A stretch of 64,000 nucleotides of DNA from Notamacropus eugenii. Taxonomy: Eukaryota > Chordata > Mammalia > Diprotodontia > Macropodidae. The notes below the pieces were generated by a model. The model worked only from the letters and a program-made list of their open reading frames with translations, had not been told where the DNA came from and did no database searches. Of this stretch, positions 1 through 10,689 are shown one piece after another. The position numbers and the translations under genes were made by a program. The number at the start of each line of letters is the position of its first letter. Within the stretch, counting starts at the first letter, position 1. The stretch spans positions 317,501 to 381,500 of the forward strand of contig NC_092878.1 of assembly GCF_028372415.1 (NCBI RefSeq). Reading direction: 5' to 3'.

Positions 1-129
1 GCTAGATACTCAATCACTGATATACAGTCTTTACTGAAAGTGGGAATTTGTCCAATGGAATATTTTTTTTTAAAGATTCCTTGATTGCTTACCAAGAATT
101 TCATATACATGGACATGTGTGTGTGCCTA

Positions 130-139
130 CATGCACACG

Positions 140-182
<43 letters not shown>
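130..182. repeat. (CA)n microsatellite
   Basis: About 25 CA dinucleotides, nearly uninterrupted after a short CACG start. The length suggests a polymorphic marker. The rest of 1-330 holds nothing recognisable. Confidence 0.95.
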
Positions 183-185
<3 letters not shown>

Positions 186-334
186 ATTGAGATTTTAGTG
201 ATGATTCTAAAGACCCACTGGATCCTGCCTCAGGATTTTTCATTTTCTTTTCCTAAAACCTGATGTTCGGGAGTGATTTTAATTTTAACCAATCGGAACT
301 ACTCTGTCTGACTCTGTATCTCTCCTCTCTTCTT

Positions 335-470
335 TTCCTCAGTTTCCTCATCTGAAAAATGAGCTAGAGAAGGAAATGACAAAGCACTCCAGAGTCTTTG
401 CCATGAAAACCCCAAATGGGGTCCCAAAGAGTCGGACCTACTGCAATGGCTGAACAACAGCGGCAACAAT
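335..470 (+). repeat. Marsupial tRNA-derived SINE, 3' part (Mar1-like)
   Basis: The piece begins with the widely shared CCTCAGTTTCCTCATCTG block. It continues with the marsupial-specific body (GAGAAGGAAATGACAAAGCA, then CCCCAAATGGGGTC, then GAGTCGGAC) and ends in the CAACA-rich tail typical of the family. The tRNA-like head is missing. The family name is from memory of marsupial SINEs. Confidence 0.75.
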
Positions 471-602
471 ATGGCGGCACATTGGCACACTTTGGTTCAC
501 AAACATTTTGCAATAGGAAGGCATGGTTTTAGCTCCCAGTTTGAGGGCTCCATAAAAAGAACTATTGCCAAGTTTGATTGAACATATGGGTCCTTTTCCT
601 CT

Positions 603-830
603 TGCATTTATTAAATGCCTACTAGGTGCCAGGCACATGCTAAGGACTTTACAAGTGTTGTCTCATCTGATTCCCACAACAACCCTGTGAGGTAGATGCT
701 GTTCTGGTCCCCATTTTACAGATGAGGAAATTGAGGCAGAAAGTGATGAAGTAATATGCCCAGGGTCACACAGCTCAGAGGTGTCTGAGGTCAGATTTGA
801 ACTCAGAGTATAAACCCAGTCATTGAATAG
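603..830 (-). repeat. MIR-class SINE, nearly full length
   Basis: Read on the minus strand it gives, in order: a GTTCAAATCTGACCTC block, a TGTGACCCTGGGC block, the CTCATCTGTAAAATGGGG core, and the GTGCCTGGCACCTAGTAGG / AATAAATGC tail. These are the conserved segments of MIR/THER SINEs in their usual order. Confidence 0.85.
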
Positions 831-837
831 CTGGGTC

Positions 838-1550
838 AAAGTGATTTGGAGCATTTTTTGAGGCTTTGAGTCAGTTATTTGCTTGAGAGTTTATATTTCT
901 TGGATGGCAAAACCCTTATCAGAGAAATTTGATACTAAGATTTTCTCCCATTTGACCACTTCCTATGCGAGATGCATTAATGTTGTATGTACAGAAGTTT
1001 TTCAGTTTCATGTAATCAAAAGTTTGTATTCTATCTTTTAAAATTACCTCTATCTCTGGTTAAAAACTCAAAGTTGTGACAGGTATATGATTTCCTCACC
1101 TAATCTGGTTGCCTCAGTCTTCTCAGCTGTAAAATGATGGTAACAATACCGCCTATCTCTCTGGTCGTTGCAAGGATCAACTGAGATAATAATTGTAAAG
1201 TCCTTAATCCAGTGCCTGGCACATAGTAAACCATATCAGTGTTAGCTATTATTATATATTTATTGTTATTAATTTTTATATTAGGATCTGTAGTATTGAG
1301 ATTATCTAGTTAGAATGCATCACAGAATATAGTCTAAGATGTTTTCTCAGCAAGTTTTTTAATCAAATAAAGAGCATTTTCCTAGATAATTTATATTTTC
1401 CACTCCATCACACACTGGGCTATTGAGTTCCATTGTTTCTGATTCCTGTCTAGTCTCCCACCAGTCTTTCTATTTTTTAACCAATACTAGATGGTTTGGG
1501 TGACTGCTGTTTTATAATAGAATTTGAGGTCTGGAACTTCTCCTTCCCCT
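838..1550 (-). repeat. L1 ORF2 3' region, split by a MIR
   Basis: Minus-strand fragments at about 838-1,075 and 1,280-1,550 match the marsupial L1 region coding for the ORF2 carboxyl end. The second contains the antisense block meaning 'Ile-Gln-Lys-Ala-Ala-Val' next to an antisense Trp-Tyr pair. A plus-strand MIR (about 1,100-1,235, ending TGCCTGGCACATAGTA) sits between them. The SINE therefore either landed in this L1 or the two pieces are separate. Both are diverged. Confidence 0.55.
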
Positions 1551-1551
1551 T

Positions 1552-1990
1552 GAAGAAGAGGTTTCAAATGCCATTAGGCTCCTTTTGTGTGGCAAAGCAC
1601 TTGGTGTTGATTCTATTCCAGCTGAGATTTACAAGGTAGGGGAGGAGTGTCCAGTGCTCATACAAAATCTGACTGAAATTTTCTGGGTTATATGGCAAGA
1701 GGAGGTTGTCCCCCAGGAATTAAAAGAAACTTCCATTGTCCATCTCTATAAAGGTAAAGAAAATAGTCTGTCCTGTGTCAATCACAGAGAGGTCTCTCTC
1801 TTATTCGTTGGTGGTGAGATTCCTGCTAGAATCCTCCTTAATAGACTGATCCTTCACCTGGAAGATGGTCATGTACCTGAGATCCAGTATGGCTTCATAA
1901 AGGGCTGAGGAATACTGGATATGTTGTTTGCTGCCCACAACTCCAGGAGAAATGCTAGAAGCAGAACAGAGGTCTGTACACATTTGTCCA
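1552..1990 (+). repeat. Non-LTR reverse transcriptase fragment (RTE-like LINE)
   Basis: An open stretch from 1,585 to 1,908 (107 codons from the first Met) reads as the amino end of a LINE reverse transcriptase. It has GKALGVDSIPAEIYK (normally GKAPGVDSIPAEIYKAG), then SIVHLYKGK, then a degraded 'NHRGISLL' block (NHREVSLL), then RILLNRLILHLEDGHVPEIQ and YGF. A stop follows at the position of the usual RKGRGT motif, and decayed coding (LDMLFAAH) continues to about 1,955. Downstream the sequence runs straight into an intron of the class I relic. I recognise the RT family firmly; assignment to the RTE clade rather than another LINE clade is from memory. Confidence 0.7.
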
Positions 1991-2224
1991 GATTTCTTCA
2001 GTCCTGAGACTCCCTCAATCTGGGCTAGGGACATTTTCTCCCCAACTTCTAAGGGGGAAAGGGTCTCACTGAGGAGGGCTAGAGGGGAGGGTGGACTCTA
2101 GCCCTAACCCTTCTTTTTCTCTGGTTCAAGCTGGGAGCACAAGAGCCCTGAGCTCCTGGAGTGATGATGGGAGGGAAGGGAGGGGGAAGGAGAGCCTGGT
2201 AATGCCTCTGACCTTTGCCTCCAG

Positions 2225-4110
2225 TCTGCCCTCTACCAGAGTGACCTGCCACAATGCCCTCCATGGGGAGGTGATGCTGCGGTGCTAGGTCCAAGACTTT
2301 TACCATAAGGAGATCTCCCTGACTTGGCTGAGGGATGGAGAGGAACAGCCCCAGGACATGGAGTTTATTGAGACCAGGCCTGCAGGAGATGGGACCTTCC
2401 AGAAGTGGGTAGCTGTGAACGTGACCTCAGGCCAGGATGGCAAATACACCTGCCAAGTTCAGGACGAGAGACTACCTGAGCCCCTCACTTTGGAGTGGGG
2501 TAAGAACGGTGAGGAGGAACTGGGAAAAAGTCACCCCTCCACAGGACCAGATGGAGGGGGAGTTATGGGGCATGGTGGGGGAGGGGTTACTGACTCTCAG
2601 GCCAGACAGGGATCAGGGCCTCTCATTTCCCTTTTCCATTTCAGAGCCACAGTCCTAATCCACCTGGTACATTGTGGGAAGCATTGCTGCAGGCCTCCTC
2701 CTGCTCCCTGCAGGCATTGCTGGAATCTGGAGAAAGAAGCATTCAGGTAGACTGGACTGGGAGGGGTCATTAGGCATCAGGCCCCATGGGGATCCAGTCT
2801 TCCCCTGACCTGACAGCTTGTCTTTGTGTCCTCAAATCCTCCCCTTCCTGTCTAAGAGGTGGTCAGATGGGCCGTAAGAGTGTTGATAAACAAATGTGCA
2901 ACTGAAAGCCATTTCTCCGGAGGATGCCTGGAAGGAAAGGGGCTGAGTGGGGAATCTGCTTCAGCCTCAGCTCAGACATGAACATGGGGATCTCTGCCCA
3001 AAGGCCAGGGTGTCTCCCTGGCTGGGAGTTGTAGACCAGCCCTGGAAACTATTGGAGACAGGCCTGGAGGGGGGAAGTGCCCATTTGGGAGTCTTTTCTC
3101 TCTTCCTCTTGGATCTAGAGGCTGGAGGGGTGTGGAACATGGGGGTGCAGTCATGATTATTTGTTGTCTCCAAGACAAATCTTTGAACTTCTGAGACCCT
3201 AGTGTGGTCTCCTCTCCCGGATTCCTCACTGGAAATTTGTTTTCTTTTCCAGGTGGAAAAGGAGATGATTATGTTCCAGCTGCAGGTAAGTGAAGGGTAG
3301 ACATGGAGGGTAGAAAGAAGGGGCCAGCCCATGGTGTCTCTGGGACCTGAGCAATGAGAAGGCAGAGGAGAGGCCTAGACCAGTAGCCTTCCCTTAGTGT
3401 CCCCTTCCCTTCCTATACCCTGGTTCTGGGATGCATGTCCCTGACTGGCTCCCTCCTTTGTCTCTAGACAATGACAGTGTACAGGGGTCAGATGTCTCTC
3501 TCACAACCAAAGGTGAGACTCTAGGGTCTGGAAGGAGGGAGGGGCCAAGCAAAGAGGAGGGTCTGTAGGAGGTTGGGCTGAGGATGAGCTGGGTGGGGAG
3601 GCTGGCCCTGCAGAATGATGAGAGGCTAGAGGCCAGAGGGCACTTGGAGGATCCCCATGAATCTGTCTTTCCTTCTTCACCTTGAGAGAATTACCTGGCA
3701 TGGACCTGAGACAGAAAACCAGTCTGCAGTCCCTGGGTTGTTTTGTTGACCCCTGGCTTCTCTCCCCCACACTGACCCCTGGGATCCTCCCTGGATCCTA
3801 CTGGCCCAAGCCCAGGGCAGCCTCATCAGGGCCCTCACCCTATTCTCTAAGGCCTCCCTCCTCTCCTCCCTCCTGTCTTTCTGTCTACTTTGGGAATGAG
3901 CCTCCTTCACATGTGGTGCTACCCTGACCTCTGGGATCTGTCTGACAGCTAAAACAGCCTAATGCATCACTGTTCTGGAGTCTTCAGCTTTTCTCCACAA
4001 TCTCTGCTGAGTTTCACATTTGGGTGGGGGATCGTGGGGGACAGGATGACCATGGGGAGATGTTCCAGCCACATGAAGGAGGAAATAAATGAAAGTCTGG
4101 AGATGCCTGA
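2225..4110 (+). pseudogene. MHC class I heavy chain pseudogene, 3' half
   Basis: Five exons with GT/AG borders are visible. The alpha-3 Ig exon (2,225-2,499) contains [42 protein letters not shown] and [18 protein letters not shown], i.e. both Ig cysteines and the usual class I core. The transmembrane exon (2,645-2,746) reads [16 protein letters not shown]...GIWRKKHS. Cytoplasmic exons are 3,253-3,285 (GKGDDYVPAA), 3,468-3,512 (DNDSVQGSDVSLTTK) and 3,949-3,962 (AKTA, stop). All introns keep phase 1. It is broken: the Trp after the first Ig Cys is TAG (2,286-2,288), the transmembrane exon has TAA at 2,656-2,658, and the alpha-3 exon is 275 nt instead of the usual 276, with the lost base near its start. 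Leader, alpha-1 and alpha-2 exons are absent; LINE sequence occupies the space upstream. In a working gene the product would present peptides or other ligands with beta-2-microglobulin. The tail resembles classical marsupial class I. Membership of a divergent marsupial group such as UT cannot be judged without alpha-1/alpha-2. Confidence 0.9.
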
Positions 4111-4536
4111 GAGGCCTTTTATTTGCTCTGCTAAGTCTGTGAGTGCAGGTGGGGGCTCAGCCCAGAGGGGAAAGAGCCTGTGGGGAGCAGTGTATTGTAC
4201 ATGGTGAAGGGGCAGACATTTGTCTTTGATTTGTACTCCTCTGGGGCACATGGGGACGTGGTCTATTGGTACTTCTTCTAGGGCTTCAAACAGAGCCCAG
4301 GCTGCACACTCCTCCTGGGCCTGGAGCCATGCCAGATCAGCTGCTGGGTCTCTAGCCCATAGGCTGCCCACCCACAGGTCTTCCCTCAGCTTCCCTTCCC
4401 ACCGACCTTCAAAGAGGTGCAGTTCTCTCTGTTTTGTCATTTTCATCGGAGATATAAAAGCAGTATTTTCATCCTGGGGACTGGAAGTCTTGTGAGAGGA
4501 CAGGACACTTCTTCCATGGGAACTCACTTCCTTCAT
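3967..4536 (-). other. Unassigned 189-codon open frame antisense to the class I 3' end
   Basis: This is an ATG-to-stop frame of 189 codons on the minus strand, overlapping the 3' UTR of the class I relic and its flank. The translation has acidic and Trp/Leu-rich parts (for example DLAWLQAQEECAAWALFEAL) but no domain, signal peptide or membrane segment that I recognise. An antisense AATAAA near 4,118 lies inside the frame, which argues against it being one working exon. It is longer than expected by chance in moderately GC-rich DNA, so it could be a relic exon of another gene. Coding status is unproven. Confidence 0.2.
4084..4089 (+). other. Polyadenylation signal of the class I relic
   Basis: AATAAA lies 122 bases after the stop of the last cytoplasmic exon, a normal spacing for a class I 3' UTR. 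It supports an unprocessed (intron-bearing) gene relic rather than a retrocopy. Confidence 0.7.
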
Positions 4537-4548
4537 TTATAGCAGAAA

Positions 4549-4670
4549 ATGGCTCAGTTAGTGGAGTCTCTGACTTAGAGGCAGGAAGACCTGAGTTCAA
4601 ATTCCATCTCAGACACTTAATAGTTTTGTGACCCTGAGCAGGTCACTTAACCTCTCACCAGAGGAATCGG
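4549..4670 (+). repeat. tRNA-derived SINE (MIR-like), 5' half
   Basis: A tRNA-like head with a CTTAGAGGCAGGAAGACCTGAGTTCAAATTC B-box-type region (the key part is GAGTTCAAATTC) is followed by TGTGACCCTGAGCAGGTCACTTAACC. It is truncated after the latter block. The following 4,670-5,420 shows nothing recognisable. Confidence 0.75.
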
Positions 4671-5424
4671 GGTGGGGGGAGGGAGTCACAGTAGTCCCTC
4701 CATCCAGATCCACAGAGATGATATTTACAAAAGTGCTCGGCAAGGCTTATGACGGAAATGAACACTTATTATTGCTTCAAGTGCTAATTCCTGTGATTCT
4801 GCCGATTCCAAACAGATGTTCAATAATCGTAATACTCTGAAATGATGACTTTCATCCTTCAGAGCCCTAAGAATTCCTCCCAGTGTGGTCAATCATTCAT
4901 CTCCTGAGCAGAGACCAGCCTTCCACCCAGTAAATATTCATGGTATTACAGGATTCAGAATTAGAGTGTCCTCTCTTCTGACCTGACAAGTGTGAACACA
5001 GGAGGGATGGGGACATCCTCAGACAAACCAGCCCCTGAGGCCTCCAGACTTCCTGGGGAGCTTGGGGATTTCCCAGGCTCATAAATGTGAGTCTGAAGGG
5101 CCTCGAGGCCCTCAGGTCTGGCTGCTTAGGACAGCACCTACTCCAGAGGAGACTCAATCAAGGCTGTTGGCCTGCCTGGCTCCAATCCCCAAGTCCATTC
5201 CTCTGATCTCTAGGACTTTTCTAAGAAAGGAAAATCTGCTTGATAATGTTGAGATGCAGCTTCTGAAGTCCAGGCTAGGTCAGCCATGGTGTTCAGAGAA
5301 GCTAGTCTGGGACACCCAGGGAAGGTTCCAGTGAGAAGGGGACTTCAGCTTCAAAGTAGAAGATATATTTATCTATATCAGATAAGCTGTATACACTGAT
5401 CCCTGTGCAATCTGATGAGAGTTT

Positions 5425-5635
5425 TCAGGGGGTCTGTGAACTTGGATGGGAAAAAAATACGTCTATTTTGGCTAACTTCTGGTTGAAATGTCATCATTCC
5501 TTTGACTATTCTAACCTTAACCCTAACCATCAATTTTCAAAAACCACACTGGTGTTCTGAGAAGACTTTTATTAAAAGCTTCACCAGATGACACAAAAAT
5601 TTAAGATGCCCTGATCTAGGTTATGTCAGAATGAT
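5425..5635 (+). repeat. Old DNA-transposon-like repeat
   Basis: It contains the block GGGTCTGTGAACTTGGATGG followed by AAAAAAAT and a TTTCNCTAACNTCT-like stretch, which I recall from a mammal-wide hAT-type repeat. It is interrupted around 5,510-5,530 by CTTAACCCTAACC, a very short telomere-like motif. Family assignment is uncertain. Confidence 0.35.
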
Positions 5636-5764
5636 GAGGGAAATACAACTGCGTGTAGTTACCTTTCAGCACTTTTTGTGTCTATGAGTGAGTGTATACA
5701 TACACCCATAGCTATGAATACATATATATGCATGACAGACAGTAACTACCAACAAATGAATTCA

Positions 5765-6475
5765 TCAGTAAAGAGTTATGACACTGTCTATAACCTTTGA
5801 CCCAGCAATACTGCTACTAGGCCTTTTTGCAAAGATCATTGGGGGGAAAGGAAACGAATCTAGATGTTCTAAAATATTTATAGCGACTCTGTCTGTGGCT
5901 GCAACAAACTGGAAATCGTGGGGATCCCCATCAGTTGAGGACTGGCTGAACAAGTTGTGTTACATGATGATTATAAAATCCTACTGTGCTGTAAGAAATG
6001 ATGAAAACATGGAAAGACTTGCGAAGTGGGCAGAACCCAGAGAATGTCACATACACTGTCAGCAATTCTATTTTAAGAACAACTTTGAGTGACTAAGTCA
6101 TTTTGACTACTGTAAGTACCCAGATGAACTCCAAAGGATCTGTGAAGGAAGGAGCTGTATGCATACAGAGAAAGAACGGATAAATGGAAGCATCCAGAGA
6201 ATGCTTTTACACACGCACTCACACACACACAGACACATGCACCCACACACTTGTGTCTAATGGTAACCATCTCTAAGGCTGGGAGAGGGGAAGAATAAAG
6301 GGATAAAATTACATGGTAACTTTATTATATACTTACTAGGAACAGCACGTTGTACCTAATAGATTTGCAGTTTCATGGGCAATCTCTTTTTCTTCTATGT
6401 TATGGAAAATCTTACTTTTATTTCACAAATTCAAAATAAAATACAGAAAATTACAGAAAAATCAGAGCTACAACT
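5765..6475 (+). repeat. L1 3' end
   Basis: The sequence carries the usual marsupial L1 3' landmarks: ATAACCTTTGACCCAGCAAT, a CATCAGTTGAGGACTGGCTGAAC block, GAAATGATGAAAACATGGAA, and a (CA)n-containing 3' UTR (6,215-6,250). It is diverged and non-coding. 6,480-7,380 has nothing recognisable. Confidence 0.75.
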
Positions 6476-7384
6476 GGTTCCTGTTGGCTGCGAGCTGGGC
6501 ATTAGTGACTACATCAGATGTGAGGCCACAGCTTTGGTGGTGTTGGGTTGTTCAGCTTGTCAGGAGCCCAGGTCACCAGGACCACTGTGAGTGAGGACAG
6601 AGGGAGGAGATGAGAGGACAAAGAGATCATGGGAAAAGACCTGGGCCAAGAGGCATGGCTTTGGTCTTTGCATCCTTTCCAGTGATTCCCTGCACTCTCC
6701 TGGGGTCCTTGTTTTCAAAGATATTCAGGTTCTGGTCCCCTCTTCTAGTTAGGGACATGCTTAGCCACAGCTAGCTCAGGTTTAGGTTCAATGCTGGGAT
6801 GAAATGAGGTCCTCAAAAATCATTGAGCATTAAAGAAAGGAGGTTGACTTGGCCCTAAGACAGCAAGGCTGTGAACCAAGGACCTGGTGACACTTTTCTG
6901 AATAGGGCTTCTCTCATGTCCAGGTGGAAACTTCTCTGGTCAACCAGATAGGCTATGGTGACTCCAAAGAAGCCATCATGTGGAAGGAGCCATTGCTCCC
7001 TGTGGATGGGACTTTAGGTGTCCTTAGGTCACCAGGAAACTACGTCATGGGAGACAAAAGCCAATCAGATCCTAAGGCAGGCTTTTTTGTCTTTTAGGGA
7101 AAGCTAGCCTTTTTTCTGGGGAAACCAGAAACCCCTGGTCCCATCCCACACCACTCCACCTGCTCCAAACCTAGGGATCTTCCAAAAGACCTTCCACCAT
7201 TTCCTAAATTTCAGGATTTGATTGGACAATTATCCTGACCCAGGAAATACAAGAAGTGAAGAAAAAATACCTTGCCTCAATAAAGAGTAACGAAAAGAAA
7301 AAGGGAAAAAAATGAGGAGGATGAAAAAAAGCAGGAATTCTAGACTTTCTCTTTCTCCTTTGATTGAACTGAGCCTCAGATCTT

Positions 7385-7580
7385 AATCATCTAGTACTGG
7401 TGTCAAATACAACTGGAACCACTTAAAATGTAATTTGGAAATATTTTACAAAATAAAGTTGCAATAAAACACAAATAATGCTAATATGTGGTTTTCTAAG
7501 CCAATATGCAACCCAGGGATCCTTCCATACAGAGCCTGGCAGGTAGCAAGTGTTTGTTAATTAATTGAATGACTGATTGC
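7385..7580. repeat. hAT-like non-autonomous repeat followed by an L2/MIR tail
   Basis: GGTGTCAAATACAACTGGAA, a ...TTTTACAAAATAAAG... stretch and CCAATATGCAACCCAGGGATCC are parts of a repeat I recall as frequent in marsupials with hAT-like ends. From about 7,535 the sequence changes to GCCTGGCAGGTAGCAAGTGT and TGAATGA, the 3' tail of L2/MIR. Confidence 0.4.
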
Positions 7581-7584
7581 AGTA

Positions 7585-8540
7585 TAACTGGTCAGGGAGC
7601 TGATTGTAAATATGCTAACAGGAAATCTTTCCTGGCTCCCCTGGAAGAGTCTAGATGACACATGGTTCATACTTCTGGATGGGGAGGGTGGATGGGAATT
7701 AGGAGCCAGCTGTCAGAGGCTGGACCTAGAGGTAAAGAGGAAGGAAGTGAGAAGGGCAGTTTAAAAAGAATAAAGATTTTTAGGTAAGACCATTGTGACC
7801 CAGAAGAAAACACTCCAGGGAGACAAAGGCAGACAAAGATATTGTGTCTACTCCCCTAGACTTTCTCCACTCTGAGCTGTCCCAGTAAGATTCCAGCTGA
7901 CTGTGGTGAAGGCTTCTCTGCTGAGCTCCAGGACCAGCTCATGGGGTGTGGTCCCAATGACTTACTGGGCACTTTGTCCAGTAAGGACTTATAAGGACAT
8001 TGAGGACTTATCGTCCAGGATCTGGCAGCAGCATGCCCTCCCAGCGTTGTTTCTCATCAGTGCCCTCAAACCCTCTCAACCTCAGCCATACTGTCCCATT
8101 CACCATCCCTCCACCAGGAAGCAGAGGACCTGAGGACAAATCTCCTTCTGCTACTGATGTTAGGATTTGGGCAGGTCCTATCACTTCTCTAGGTCTCATC
8201 TTCTGAATTTGTAAAGAAGGGTTTTCATCTCTAAAGACCCTGTAACAGGTTCAGTGTCCTGTAGGATTCTCAGGGCATCATAGGTAAGGGAATGAGAAGA
8301 CTTTTCTTCTAAAAGGGCCAACCTCTTCCTCATACTAAGTGAGGGTAAGGGGCAGAGGTCCATTTCACTGAGGAAAACAATTGCCCCAGAGGCAGGAAAG
8401 TGTCTTACTTCCCCTTTGGACAAGTCCCCAAGCCTGAATGCTTCTGTCCGTCCAAATGGTTAGCAAATGAGGGCTATTTCCCACTCCCATGAAAAGATAA
8501 TCTATCTCTGTCCTATGAGTCCACATACTATACTTTCCTA
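7585..8540. other. No gene recognised
   Basis: Moderately GC-rich, without a splice-flanked coding block or clear repeat. A weak MIR-like patch lies near 8,165-8,225. Confidence 0.5.
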
Positions 8541-8860
8541 CCTCTATACTTTTGTCCATACTATTCCCTCTGCCCTCAATGCCCTTCCATCACCAACTCA
8601 TCAAAAATCCTGTTCATCCTATTAGACCCTGCTCAGCAAATATCACCTCTTCCAAGATGGCTTCACATAGCACCTCATTTGGAAATTGTCATTCCATCCA
8701 CAGGCCTCAAGTAGCCCTTTGTGCACACTTCTGTTTGTTGTATGGACAGCTGCTTGTATATTAGAGTGATTGACTCTAACCAGATTAGAAGCTCCTGAGG
8801 GTAAGGCCTAGGCTGTGTTTACTTCTGCCCCTACACAAACTCTATACAGGGTGAGGGTTC
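8540..8860 (+). repeat. L2/CR1-type LINE 3' end
   Basis: Matches the general layout of L2 3' sequences: CTATTCCCTCTGCC-like block, AATCCTGTTCATCC, ACCTCTTCCAAGATGGCTTC, then AGAAGCTCCTGAGGGTAAGG. The final CA-rich tail is lost. Confidence 0.6.
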
Positions 8861-9010
8861 TTGAGCTACACTGACCAGGAGGAGAGCTCCTATGCATTGG
8901 GAGGTGTTGCATCCTCCCCCCAGCTTTCCATAGGATGGGGGCTCTTGGGTTACACTGACCACAAAGAGAGCTCCTGGGCATTGGCAGGAACTCCATCCTC
9001 TGGGTCCTCG
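8855..9010. repeat. Two tandem imperfect 78-bp units
   Basis: A unit starting about 8,858 (TTGAGCTACACTGACCAGGA, GAGAGCTCCTATGCATTGGGAGG) recurs from about 8,936 (TTGGGTTACACTGACCACAA, GAGAGCTCCTGGGCATTGG). No ordinary family is recognised. Confidence 0.6.
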
Positions 9011-10260
9011 GTGAGACCCAGGGCTGCCCCTTCCCCAGCACTTGGATGCTGGCAGTGACTGAAGACCTCTGGCAGCCACTCTGCTTCTTCCTGCTCATCA
9101 TCCCTAGGCCCTGGATCCAAGGAAAATGTCCCCCAGCCCTCAAGCACTAGACTAGGGTATTTGCCCCCAGAGCCACATGTCCCCTCACAGGTGTCCTGGG
9201 AGCTGTCAGCGTACTGACTCCTCTGAATAAGGTGAATGATACATGTGCTTGACTAAAGTGATTGTTAACCTCTCAAAAGTTATCTTTCCTTTTATGAATG
9301 CAAATCTAAGAACCTCTGATAACAGGCCCCTCTGTGTATGTTGGGGTGCTTACTGTTACACAGAAACACATGTTCCCCTGGAGAACCCCCCAGCAGGAAT
9401 GCACCTCTCCCTGGAGCACTCCCTTCCTGCAGAATGAACCCAGATCTTTGTGCTCCCCATGCAGTGCTGCTCCTGTGACTTATCCTCTACATTAGTGTGT
9501 GTGTCTGAGTTGGAAATGGGGGCCTCTTCCCCTTGTCTTGGTATCCCTCATCCCAAATTGCCAATAAAGCTTGGAATTAAACTGATTCCTGTGGTTCTCC
9601 AAGGTGTTGTCAGCATTCAAGCTCATGAAAGAGTTCTTTGAAGTCTCTGCCTGCCCAGGGGCCTCTCCCTAGACATCATGTGGGACCTGGAAAGGACTTA
9701 GCTTATTGACAGCCACTCCTCTTCTAGGGGAGTATGGTGCTGTGACTTCAGTCATAGAAAGCAAGGATCAATAGGGGAACTCTCCCTCCTCCCAGGAAGG
9801 ATTCCTTCATGCCAGAGGACTGTGCCGAAACAGAGATGCAGGTCCTAGTAAGAGCACAGAACGGGTTCATATCTCTGTCTCATAATGAAGAAAACTGAGT
9901 CTCTGCCTTAATCAGACCATATGCAGAGGAAGGTGTTCATTTGGGGGAGGGGGCACATGTAGGAGGGGAGGAGGGAAAAGGGAAGAGCTCTGACTTGCCC
10001 CAGGATCAAGAAGCCTGGATTTTAGTTCCACATGGATGTGTGCATGGACACGGACAAGCTGAACTGTGTCCCAAAGGGGTGACCAGAGTGGGGGCAGGAT
10101 GGGAAACCAAGCTGAGGAGAGGTGATCTTTAGGAAGTAGAAGACCTGTGGAAACTGTGATGGGGCAGGATGACAGTGGTTGCAGTTTTCCAGTATTTGAA
10201 GGGGCTCTTATGGGACAGAGGAGGTTTCATATCCGCAGTGGCTCCTGTGACTACTTAAAA
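9011..10260. other. Unassigned stretch with an isolated poly(A) signal
   Basis: GCCAATAAAGCTTGG near 9,560 followed by TGTGGTTCTCC looks like the end of a transcript, but no coding exon was found upstream. It could belong to a lost gene of the same immune cluster. Otherwise nothing is recognised. Confidence 0.3.
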
Positions 10261-10261
10261 T

Positions 10262-10560
10262 GTGAGAACTTCAGAGCTGGAAGGGCTCTTCAAAGATGGA
10301 ACTCAACTCTGTCATTTCTTAATGGTAAACTGAGGCTCAGAGAAACAACAAGACAATGAAAGAGTCAGAGACCAAGAAACATACATGGAATGATGGAGTC
10401 CCAGATGTTCCAGCTGGAAGGGGCTGCAGAGATCCAGTCTAAGCCACTTGTTTCATGATGAAGAACTTGTGTCCCAAAAGAGGGAAAGTCATTGGCCTGA
10501 GGTCACGCAGCAGGTCAGGAACGGAGCTAGAACTGGAGCCTCAGTCTATCGATTCCTAAC
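10262..10560 (-). repeat. Two MIR-related SINE pieces
   Basis: Two copies of the same repeat type occur at about 10,262-10,360 and 10,389-10,560. Each opens with CCAGCTGGAAGGG or AGAGCTGGAAGGG. The first then has GTAAACTGAGGCTCAGAGAA and the second a GGCCTGAGGTCACGCAGCAGG block. These are antisense MIR landmarks. Confidence 0.65.
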
Positions 10561-10689
10561 TCAGGTTTTTTCTATCAACTCACATTGGGAATGAAGACAT
10601 TGAGGAGGAAAAACACCAAACAATTTGGAGTTTGGGGACAGAGCTTCTTCAACAATCTTGCCAGAGTCCTGTTTAGGGGCAATACTGAG

